Of a DNA stretch of 8,983 bases, positions 1 to 6,700 are shown piece after piece. This DNA is from an uncultured Streptococcus sp. GTDB lineage: Bacteria > Bacillota > Bacilli > Lactobacillales > Streptococcaceae. The stretch spans positions 1-8,983 of the forward strand of contig CABREZ010000057.1 in the NCBI GenBank assembly GCA_902470035.1. The letters are read 5' to 3'. A program made the position numbers and the translations under genes. Within the stretch, counting starts at the first letter, position 1; every line of letters begins with the position of its first letter. The notes beneath the pieces were generated by a model. The model did not search any database, had not been told where the DNA came from, and saw only the letters and a program-made list of their open reading frames with translations.

Positions 1-199
1 TCAATTTAACTTTTTCAGCATTGATAACGATTACGAAGTCACCTGTATCAGTGTGAGGTGTGAATGTTGGTTTGTTTTTTCCGCGAAGCACGCTAGCAAC
101 AACTGCTGAAAGGCGTCCAAGAGGTACATCAGTTGCGTCAACAACGTACCATTTGCGTTCTACTTGGCCTGGTTTAGCCATGAATGTAGTTTTGTTCAT
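1..199 (-). CDS. rplM: 50S ribosomal protein L13 (N-terminal 66 codons, cut by window edge)
   Basis: Large-subunit ribosomal protein L13, an early assembly protein that binds 23S rRNA. Reading leftward from the ATG at 199-197 gives MNKTTFMAKPGQVERKWYVV, followed by a VPLGRLSAVVASVLRGK stretch and an FTPHTDTGDFVIVINAEKVKL stretch, the conserved L13 N-terminal half. Only 66 complete codons of the roughly 148 usual for the family lie in the window; the gene continues past base 1, where rpsI (S9) normally follows. An AGGAGA ribosome binding site lies at 204-209. The start at 199 is preferred over the internal Met7 because of this site and because streptococcal L13 proteins begin MNKTTFMAKPGQ. The gene has its own promoter and a structured leader, so it need not depend on read-through from degV. 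Confidence 0.97.
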   Translation of the reverse strand, partial: MNKTTFMAKPGQVERKWYVVDATDVPLGRLSAVVASVLRGKNKPTFTPHTDTGDFVIVINAEKVKL

Positions 200-224
200 G
201 ATTTCTCCTATATGAATGTCGTTT

Positions 225-304
225 TTGTTTACAGGGCGGATGTTCCGGTCCGCAAGTTATTTGAAAGGTTCCGGGGCCTTACAAATGGGGTAAACAATAC
301 CGCC
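225..304 (-). promoter_or_regulatory. L13-type autoregulatory mRNA leader of rplM
   Basis: The roughly 100-base untranslated leader of rplM folds, on the minus strand, into a closed two-hairpin structure. An outer stem UUGUUUAC/GUAAACAA pairs 290-297 with 225-232 (8 perfect pairs). Inside it are hairpin A (282-286 with 259-263, then 277-280 with 265-268 around a U-U mismatch, 8-base loop at 269-276) and hairpin B (249-253 with 236-240, 8-base loop at 241-248). Both loops carry CCGGAA. Firmicutes are known to have an L13 leader (Rfam L13_leader) through which L13 is thought to repress its own operon. Position and shape fit that family, but I matched it by eye and not with a covariance model. 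Confidence 0.8.
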
Positions 305-308
305 TACT

Positions 309-338
309 ATTGTATCAAATTTTTTAAATAAAAGTCAA
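309..338 (-). promoter_or_regulatory. rplM promoter, extended -10
   Basis: On the minus strand, TTGACT (333-338) and TACAAT (309-314) are separated by 18 bases, and TGA directly precedes the -10, giving an extended TGn element. The predicted start of transcription is near 302, just upstream of the structured leader. The -35 begins only 13 bases after the degV stop codon and no terminator lies between, so rplM probably receives both its own transcripts and some read-through. Confidence 0.85.
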
Positions 339-351
339 CCGATTTGAAAAA

Positions 352-1215
352 TTATTTGCGATTTTCTTTTCCTATAACAAAGCCGATGAGAGAATTAGGA
401 CCGACGTGGGCAGCAATGACTGGCCCTAGTGGCATAATCAAGACTTGGGAGATGGCCGGATTCTCCAACAATTGAGCCTTGAGCTCTTCTGCTCCTGCCA
501 AATCATCTGTATAGGATACCAAGGCTGTGCTGTGGCCGATATCTTCCTGGATGAGGGTGAGCATTTCCCGCATGGCTTTTTTACGTCCGCGTACCTTAGC
601 GATTGGAGCTAACTTGCCTTCTTCATCAATCCAAAGAAGGGGTTTGATGTTGACCAAGCTTCCGACGATGGCTGAACTCTTAGAAAGACGTCCGCCACGC
701 ATAAGATGGTAGAGATCATCCACCAAGAAATAGGTCCGCAACTTAGGAGCCACTTCCATCAGTTCTTCCTTAACTTGATCCAAACTCTTGCCGGCGTCAC
801 GCGCCTCAACTGCTAGCATAGACAAGTAGCCTTCTCCAATTCCTGCCGCTTTTGGATCGATGATTTCGATCACAGCTTCTGGATAGTCTTCAAGGACCAA
901 GTCTCTTGCCATGACCGCACTCTGGTAGGTCCCTGACAAGACTGAAGAGAAGGCGATATAAAGGAGGGCTTCCTTGCGCTGAGCATAACCCTTGAAAATC
1001 TCTTGGAATTGCCCAACATTGACCTGGCTGGTCGTTGGTTTAGCACCCTTTTGCATTTCCGCTAATAATTGGGGGCTGGTAAGTTTGTCCGGACCTACTG
1101 TCTCATAATGAGTCCCATCGATTTGGATTGACAAACCGACGATTTCTACATCATGCTCCTGTGCCCATCTTTCATCTAAATCTGCAGTTGAGTCTGTTAA
1201 AATTTTAAAGGTCAT
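352..1215 (-). CDS. DegV family fatty-acid-binding protein (FakB-like)
   Basis: A cytosolic 287-residue protein of normal DegV length. DegV proteins (FakB) hold a single fatty acid and present it to the kinase FakA, which makes acyl phosphate for phospholipid synthesis. Family hallmarks visible are TDST at residues 7-10, KPTTSQ at 59-64, SSVLSGTYQSA at 90-100 (the region contacting the fatty acid carboxylate), LMRGGRLSK at 171-179 and the C-terminal GPVIAAHVGPNSLIGFVIG at 264-282. The start codon ATG overlaps the stop of the upstream nuclease gene as ATGA (1212-1215), with GGGAG a few bases upstream inside that gene, so the two are probably translationally coupled. Streptococci carry several FakB paralogues with different acyl preferences; which one this is cannot be told from the sequence alone. 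No fakA is in the window. Confidence 0.93.
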   Translation of the reverse strand: MTFKILTDSTADLDERWAQEHDVEIVGLSIQIDGTHYETVGPDKLTSPQLLAEMQKGAKPTTSQVNVGQFQEIFKGYAQRKEALLYIAFSSVLSGTYQSAVMARDLVLEDYPEAVIEIIDPKAAGIGEGYLSMLAVEARDAGKSLDQVKEELMEVAPKLRTYFLVDDLYHLMRGGRLSKSSAIVGSLVNIKPLLWIDEEGKLAPIAKVRGRKKAMREMLTLIQEDIGHSTALVSYTDDLAGAEELKAQLLENPAISQVLIMPLGPVIAAHVGPNSLIGFVIGKENRK

Positions 1216-1727
1216 TTACTTGCTCCCATCTCTTTTTGTAGTTGACGTAGGCCCTCTTGGTCAAAAGGCCGTATCGGTGGTTTTTGATCGTTGACGGCTC
1301 CTCGCGCCTGATTCAAGTCGGCTTTAACAACGGCGACTCTCTTTTCCAGCTCCCGCGCCGACACACGGAGCGCTCCTTGAGCAAAGACCGTCCATTGCTC
1401 ATTCAAGTCACTCGTCGCGACTGATACTTGGTGAAGGGGTGTATTGAGCTCTGCTGCCAAACGTTCAATATAGTCATCTGCTGTTTCATCCTCTGCTGTG
1501 AAGACCACTTGGACTTGAAATTCTTCATAGGTCTGGCGAATTCCTGGCATGTATTGGGCATCAAACACACAAATCACGCGAATGCCTTCAAAGCTGGCAT
1601 AGTGGCTAAGTTTCTCTAGGAGGATCGTTCGTGCAGCATCCAGCTCACTCTTCTTAAAGAGTTGGCGGGTCTCCTGCCAGAAGGCAATCATATTGTAACC
1701 ATCCACTAACAAAATCTTTTCTTTCAT
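1212..1727 (-). CDS. NYN domain ribonuclease, YacP/Rae1-like
   Basis: A 171-residue protein made almost entirely of one NYN (PIN-like) nuclease domain. The acidic metal-binding positions are in place: DGYN at 9-12, FDA at 55-57, the DETADD cluster at 80-85 and TSD at 105-107. The basic, charged C-terminal tail (from about residue 125) is typical of the YacP group. The best-known member, Bacillus subtilis Rae1 (YacP), cuts mRNA in the ribosomal A site; assigning that activity here is by homology. The start at 1727 is set by a strong AAGGAGG at 1734-1740. The gene lies 29 bases after rlmB and overlaps degV by 4 bases. In B. subtilis yacP also follows rlmB (in cysS-mrnC-rlmB-yacP), so the pairing is an old one. 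Confidence 0.9.
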   Translation of the reverse strand: MKEKILLVDGYNMIAFWQETRQLFKKSELDAARTILLEKLSHYASFEGIRVICVFDAQYMPGIRQTYEEFQVQVVFTAEDETADDYIERLAAELNTPLHQVSVATSDLNEQWTVFAQGALRVSARELEKRVAVVKADLNQARGAVNDQKPPIRPFDQEGLRQLQKEMGASK

Positions 1728-1756
1728 CGACTGCCTCCTTCCCTCTCCTATTTTAC

Positions 1757-2485
1757 TTATAATTTATTGCGAAAGACCTCATACATGAGGATCGCTGCTG
1801 CGACACTGGCATTTAGACTTTGGACATGGCCTTGCATGGGAATAGTAATCATTTCATCCACTTGTTTTTTTATATTGGCTGAAATCCCCTTGCCTTCGTT
1901 GCCAATAATGAGGGCTAGCTTCCCACTGGTATTCCATTTGTGAGATAGCGTTCCATTCATATCAGTTCCAAAGATCCAAAAACCTGCTTCTTTGAGCTTG
2001 TCTAAGGTTTGGCTAAGGTTGGTCACTCGAGCAATGGGAACATGCTCCACTGCCCCAGTTGAGGTCTTAGCGACAACGGGTGTCACCCCAACAGCACGGT
2101 GCTTGGGAATGATGACTCCTGCTACCTGAGTCGCATCTGCTGTTCGCAGGATGGATCCCAAGTTATGCGGATCGGTCAAGCCATCCAAAATCAAGAGCAA
2201 GGGATTGTCTTGATTAGCTACCTGGGTCAAGATCTCAGTCAAGTCCGTATAGGCAAATTCCGAAACCCGCAAGACAAAACCTTGGTGGACAGCTCCTTCT
2301 GTCATTTCTTGCAAGGTCTTCTTAGGGGTCCAAGAAATGGACACCTTTTTTTCCGCTGCTAGATCTTTGATTTTTTCTACATTTTTCCCACGCAAATCAT
2401 CCTGGATATACAATTTATTTCCTGTATTTGCGACTAGTGCTTCTGTAACGGCATGAACGCCATAAACAATATCGTTTTTTTCCAT
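1757..2485 (-). CDS. rlmB: 23S rRNA (guanosine-2'-O-)-methyltransferase RlmB (TrmH/SpoU family)
   Basis: SPOUT-class methyltransferase that 2'-O-methylates a guanosine of 23S rRNA using S-adenosylmethionine; it acts as a knotted dimer. From the chosen start the protein has 242 residues, the usual length. An N-terminal substrate-binding domain (about 5-75) is followed by the three SpoU motifs: DPHNLGSILRTAD (105-117), GNEGKGIS (195-202) and IPMQGHVQSLNASVAAA (215-231). The frame is open for 13 more codons upstream to an ATG at 2524, but streptococcal RlmB proteins begin at the MxxNDIVYGVHAVTEA sequence, and the extra residues MFHQIWQLCYTSF look like read-through of promoter DNA. Neither start has a recognisable ribosome binding site. 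A good -10 ends six bases before the 2485 ATG, so translation may begin on a leaderless mRNA. It is the first gene of the minus-strand block. Confidence 0.93.
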   Translation of the reverse strand: MEKNDIVYGVHAVTEALVANTGNKLYIQDDLRGKNVEKIKDLAAEKKVSISWTPKKTLQEMTEGAVHQGFVLRVSEFAYTDLTEILTQVANQDNPLLLILDGLTDPHNLGSILRTADATQVAGVIIPKHRAVGVTPVVAKTSTGAVEHVPIARVTNLSQTLDKLKEAGFWIFGTDMNGTLSHKWNTSGKLALIIGNEGKGISANIKKQVDEMITIPMQGHVQSLNASVAAAILMYEVFRNKL

Positions 2486-2491
2486 GAAACT

Positions 2492-2520
2492 AGTATAACA
2501 CAATTGCCATATCTGGTGAA
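2492..2520 (-). promoter_or_regulatory. Putative rlmB promoter giving a leaderless transcript
   Basis: On the minus strand, TTCACC (2515-2520, a weak -35) and TATACT (2492-2497) are 17 bases apart, with TG one base before the -10 (extended element). Counting six bases from the end of the -10 puts the transcription start on the A of the rlmB ATG at 2485. The -10 is good and the -35 is poor, so the call rests mainly on the extended -10 and on the absence of any better promoter in the short divergent gap. Confidence 0.6.
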
Positions 2521-2523
2521 ACA

Positions 2524-2555
2524 TTTGGAGTAGGCCACTTTGCTTGTGGTATAAT
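2524..2555 (+). promoter_or_regulatory. Promoter of the FUSC/aromatic acid exporter-like gene
   Basis: A perfect TATAAT at 2550-2555 is preceded by TGG at 2547-2549, an extended -10. The best -35-like sequence, TTTGGA at 2524-2529, is 20 bases away, too far to be strong, so the extended -10 probably carries the promoter. Transcription would begin near 2562, leaving a leader of about 28 bases with an AAGGAAAG ribosome binding site. Confidence 0.7.
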
Positions 2556-2589
2556 GAAACTAGTTTAGAAAAAGGAAAGAATCAGCATT

Positions 2590-3555
2590 ATGCCACTTAT
2601 TCACCGAACCATCAAGATGGTTCTCGCCACCTGTTTGGCCATCTTGCTTGCAGAGTTTCTTGGTCTGTCCTACGCCACCTCTGCGGGGATCATTGCCATC
2701 CTCAGCATTAGCGATACCCGTCGAAGCACCGCCAAACTAGCCTATAATCGCTTCATGTCCATGCTTCTTGCTCTCCTCCTTGGAAGCTTAGCCTTTCAGA
2801 TTCTCGGCTTCAATCTCTGGGCCCTTGGTTTTTATCTGGCCACCTATGTCCCCCTTGCTTTCCTACAAGGCTGGGAAATTGGCATCACGCCCAGCTCTGT
2901 CCTGGTTACCCATCTCCTGCTAGAAAAATCCACTTCCCTTTCTTTATTGGGAAATGAAGTAGCTATTTTCCTAATCGGAACCAGCTTTGCCCTCCTAGCC
3001 AATCTCTATATGCCTTCTCGACAGGAAGAAATTGATCGCTATCATGAAATTGTCGAGGAGCAACTCAAGAAGATTCTCTATCGCTTTGCAGAGTTTCTAG
3101 GAAAAGGAGACGGGAGCAACGATGCTAGCTTGATTCGTGAGCTAGATACCATCTTAAAAGAAGCTCTCGATTTAGTCTATTTAGACCACTCCAATCACCT
3201 CTTCCATCAGACCAACTACCATATCCATTATTTTGAGATGCGCAAGCACCAAAATAATATCCTGCGGGACATGGCCAACAACGTAAACAACTGTCAATTA
3301 GCCGCGAGCGAGAGTCTTATTTTGGCCCAACTCTTTGCTAAAACAGCCAGCCAGCTCAGTCAGGAAAATCCAGCCCAATTCCTACTTGACGAAATCAACC
3401 GCTATCTAGCAGTCTTTCGTGAGCGACCTCTCCCTCGATCTCGTCAAGAATTTGAAACCCGAGCGACCCTTCTGCAACTCCTCCGAGATCTTGAAACCTT
3501 TATCTCCATCAAGGTGGAATTCTATCAAAATTACCAGGAGGAACTGCAAGCATAA
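2590..3555 (+). CDS. Aromatic acid exporter family / FUSC-like membrane protein (DUF939 type)
   Basis: A 321-residue integral membrane protein. The N-terminal 140 residues are strongly hydrophobic, with likely membrane segments near 8-26, 54-73, 76-93 and 122-140 and a shorter hydrophobic stretch at 30-41. This is followed by a charged, mostly helical cytoplasmic half (about 145-321) that resembles the DUF939 C-terminal domain. The order (short membrane half, then a soluble helical domain) and the SISDTRRSTAKLAYNR loop at 39-54 fit the ArAE/FUSC group of small Firmicutes proteins. Family names suggest export of aromatic or weak organic acids, but the substrate of these short streptococcal members is not established and I infer none. 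It has its own promoter and terminator, so it seems monocistronic. The start is set by AAGGAAAG about 10 bases upstream. Confidence 0.85.
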   Translation: MPLIHRTIKMVLATCLAILLAEFLGLSYATSAGIIAILSISDTRRSTAKLAYNRFMSMLLALLLGSLAFQILGFNLWALGFYLATYVPLAFLQGWEIGITPSSVLVTHLLLEKSTSLSLLGNEVAIFLIGTSFALLANLYMPSRQEEIDRYHEIVEEQLKKILYRFAEFLGKGDGSNDASLIRELDTILKEALDLVYLDHSNHLFHQTNYHIHYFEMRKHQNNILRDMANNVNNCQLAASESLILAQLFAKTASQLSQENPAQFLLDEINRYLAVFRERPLPRSRQEFETRATLLQLLRDLETFISIKVEFYQNYQEELQA

Positions 3556-3584
3556 GGTCTTCTTCAGATCCATCAAATAAGAGA

Positions 3585-3609
3585 CTGGGAAGTTTTTCCC
3601 AGCTTTTTT
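3585..3609 (+). terminator. Rho-independent terminator after the membrane-protein gene
   Basis: CTGGGAA (3585-3591) pairs with TTCCCAG (3596-3602) around a GTTT loop and is followed at once by C and six T residues. It lies about 30 bases after the stop codon and separates this unit from the carboxypeptidase gene. Confidence 0.92.
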
Positions 3610-3660
3610 CTTTGCTATTAATCTGGAAGGAATTTTAATCAGAAAAAACCTCCTTATATA

Positions 3661-3689
3661 TTGAAAGCGCTGTCATAAAATGTTATGAT
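3661..3689 (+). promoter_or_regulatory. Promoter of the surface carboxypeptidase gene
   Basis: TTGAAA (3661-3666) and TATGAT (3684-3689) are 17 bases apart, and TGT precedes the -10 as an extended element. The predicted start is near 3696. The leader of about 32 bases begins with an inverted repeat (TGCAT-AC-ATGCA, 3695-3706) and ends with a strong AAAGGAGG at 3713-3720, seven bases before the ATG. Confidence 0.85.
3662..3675 (+). promoter_or_regulatory. cre box (CcpA operator) overlapping the -35
   Basis: TGAAAGCGCTGTCA matches every fixed position of the catabolite-responsive element pattern TGNNANCGNTNNCA. It starts one base into the -35 hexamer and runs into the spacer, a position at which CcpA binding would block RNA polymerase. 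The inference is repression of the carboxypeptidase gene while glucose or another preferred sugar is present. Confidence 0.85.
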
Positions 3690-3727
3690 AGGGGTGCATA
3701 CATGCAAAGAACAAAGGAGGTCTCTTT

Positions 3728-6700
3728 ATGCATTCTTCTTATAAAAAGCGTTTGTATACAAACGCACTCAGTCTCTCTACCGCGGTCCTCTTAGCCTTCC
3801 TCGCACAAGGCCAAGTTGCTGCGGACACTGTTGAACCAGCTAGTCCTGCCGCACCTGTCGAAAACGTCCTCAAGCCAGAGGGGGCTAGTGCTAGTCCAGT
3901 TACTGGATTAGAAGTGGCAAGTCCTAGCTCAGCAACAGAAGTTACACCAAGCCCTGTGGAAGCAAGTCCTAGCTCAGCTAGTCCAGCTAGCGCAGAAGCA
4001 AGCTCGTCTACCGCTTCAGACACTACTAACCCTAGTGCTAAGCCAGAAAACACAGGAACAGAGCGAGCAGCAAACGCAGAGCCAGCTATCAGCCTTAGTG
4101 ATAGTCCTGTTTACATGTCTGAAAAAGGAACGCTGACGGATACCGTTAAGGATCAAGCTCAGGCTGTTGGAAAGATCAACTGGACCTTGGACGACAAACC
4201 ACTGGAAGAGTGGAAAACTTGGGACATGGAGACAGGAACTCTGTCTAAAGATCCCTTCATCACAGTTGAAGAGAACAAAAACGGAAACGATTTGGATCTG
4301 ACCTTTGCGGTTAAGGAACTCTTTGGCGAAGATTTAAGCCTTCGGACTCCTAATAATATCCGTCGGACCTATCGGAACTATATCGGTGAACATACTTTGG
4401 TTGGAACCAGCGCTGATCTTGGCCTAACCATTCGCAAGAATCTAACCTTCCGTCCATATAAAGATTTCCATACCCACGAGGAAATGTTAGCATCCATTGA
4501 GCAGACAAAGGCAGAAGCCAAAACGGACCGTCTGGTTCAGCTCGAAACTCTTGGCAAGAGCGCCCAAGGCCGTGATATGAAGATGGGAATTGTGAGTAAG
4601 GACCAAGCAAGTATTGACCACTACCTCTCATCTACCAATCCAAAAGCTCTTACCAAACCAAGTGAAATGCTGGCAGCTCTGAAGGACAAGACCTTGGATT
4701 ACAAACTGCCTGTCCTGGTTCATAATACGCATGCGGATGAACAACCTGGGATTGATATCATCACCGGTCTCTTCCATACCTTCGCCACAGAAAACCAAGT
4801 CACTTTTAAAACGACAGATGAAGCTGGTAACGTTAAGAATGTGACTTTGGACATCCCAACCTTGCTCAATAAATTCATCTTCTTGTTTGACTTCACGGAA
4901 AACCCAGACGGGGATGCCCTTAACCTGCGTGCTTTGGCCAATGGACTGGATCCCAACCGCGATGCCAGCTACCAAACAAACCCTGAAGTGCGCACCGTCA
5001 TCCAAATGATCAACAAGTGGAATCCGATTGCTCTCTATGATATCCATGGATTTGTCAAAGAATTTTTGATTGAGCCTGCAACACCTCCTCATGATCCAAA
5101 CTTTGAATACGACCTCATGTCCAACCTCATGCTGGAAAATGCCCATCATATGGGCCGTGCAGGGGTTGCCAATTCCAAATACGACAGCTACATCATTCCA
5201 AAACTGGATTGGGGAGATGGTTGGGATGATTCCTTCTCTGGTTATACAGGTGTCTATGCTGTCTATCACGGCATCTTGGGCCACACCATTGAAATCCCAG
5301 AATCCAACCAAGAATCCTATTATGCTGGTCGTAATGCTGTCCTCGGAGGAATTGACTTCCTCAGCCAAGATCCCGACAAGCTTCTTGAGATGCGCCTCAA
5401 CTTCTACCTACGTGGCCTCAACAAGATTGAAGATCCAAAAGCAGAAAACGAACTAGTGGGACCAACTGGTGAAGTTGTCGGTCGTGTGAAGAATGGTCGT
5501 CCGAAATTCTTCCCTGACTATTATGTTATCCCAATGGGACTCGACAAGGACAATGACGCCCAAGAAGCCTTCAATATGATCGACTACTTCAAACGAAACG
5601 GTGTCCTCGTTAAAGAACTCAAAGAAAATACAGGCAACTACAAAAAAGGGGACTTAGTCATTGATATGGCCCAAGCCAAACGGGGCTATGCAAACCATAT
5701 TCTCTATAAAGGTTCTAATGAATCCGCCTGGGCTGCCATGTATGCGGAACTTCTCGTAAACTTCCCTGATATGAAAGGCTTCAAGGCAGAACCTGTATTC
5801 AAGGACGGTCTCTTTGCTGGAAAACTTGGAGAAGTCACAACTACTCGCGCGACTAGAACCTCTGAAATCGATCCAAAGGCACCTTACTACGTCATCGCTA
5901 ATACATCAGCCAGCGCTGTTCAAGCAGTAAACAAGGCGATTTCCCAAGGCAAATCTGTTTACCTAACAGATGATGGCTACATCGTTGACCGTGATACCTT
6001 CGCATCGCTCCTTCCAAACTATGCTATCTACGGCGAAGCTCTCTACAAGGTACCAAACGGTCCAACCTTGAAACCATTGAAAATCTACTCGCCTAATTAT
6101 CACTACGATTGGACTGGAGTAGACGCACCGGCTCATACTAGTCTGGTTCTTGAAAAATTAGGTTTCCAAATCGTCGACACTCCTGATGAAGCAGATGTTA
6201 TTGTGCTTGAAAACAATCGCTTCGATGCCTCCATCTTCGGCAAGAAACCAACTCTCGTCATCGGCGGGGAAGCCATGCAGAAACTGGAAAAATTGGGAGT
6301 TCTTTCCGGCTTTGATGCCGAAAAACTTAAAGGTGGCAGTGACTATGAGGGCTTGATGAAAGCCATCATCGATGACCAAGATCCACTGACCAGCGGTTAC
6401 AAGAAGAACGCCCTCTTCTATTCCAACTCAGGAAACTGGATTGAAAAAGTTCCAAGCAACTTCAAGACCTTGATGAGCATCGCTTCAAGCGACTACTACA
6501 TTGCTGGCTGGTGGCCAAAAAATGAAGTCCTAGCCAATAAGGTCATGGCCATCTCTGGAGAACTTCTCGGCCAACCACTCTTTGTCTATGCTGGAAATCC
6601 AACTAATCGCCAACACCCTGTCCACTTCTTCCGCTGGGTAACCAACGCGATCTTTGGTAGCGAGTTAGCAACCTTGACAGACTACGTTCCACCGAAAGAT

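Larger units (their letters stand above)
2484..2564. repeat. 11-base direct repeat ATGAAACTAGT, one copy at each divergent promoter
   Basis: ATGAAACTAGT occurs at 2484-2494 and again at 2554-2564, 70 bases apart (start to start) in the same orientation. The left copy overlaps the -10 and start codon of rlmB; the right copy overlaps the end of the -10 and the predicted start of the membrane-protein transcript. Each copy contains the palindrome ACTAGT. Whether this is a binding site or chance is not known. Confidence 0.5.

Noticed and set aside
235..304. Alternative pairing of GGCGG at the very 5' end of the rplM leader with CCGCC of hairpin B
   Set aside because: The predicted transcription start falls inside the GGCGG, so the 5' arm is probably incomplete in the RNA, and the nested fold with the outer 8-pair stem is stronger.
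2486..2524. A 13-residue N-terminal extension of RlmB from the ATG at 2524
   Set aside because: RlmB homologues start at the MxxNDIVYGVHAV sequence; the extension has no ribosome binding site and would cover the likely -10 of the gene.
3647..3655. ACCTCCTT stretch complementary to the AAGGAGGT ribosome binding site of the carboxypeptidase gene, as a possible riboswitch-like sequestering arm
   Set aside because: It lies upstream of the predicted transcription start at about 3696 and so is not in the main transcript; a role would need a further upstream promoter, and a terminator stands before it.
3739..4053. A 104-codon antisense frame with an Ala/Gly/Leu-rich, seemingly membrane-like protein
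   Set aside because: It is the complement of the Ser/Pro/Ala-rich stalk, whose repeated codons give hydrophobic-looking antisense reading; no start signals support it.
4628..5368. A 246-codon open frame on the minus strand within the carboxypeptidase gene
   Set aside because: It lies wholly antisense to the M14 catalytic domain, shows no recognisable domain and no ribosome binding site that I could identify, and is explained by the codon bias of the real gene.
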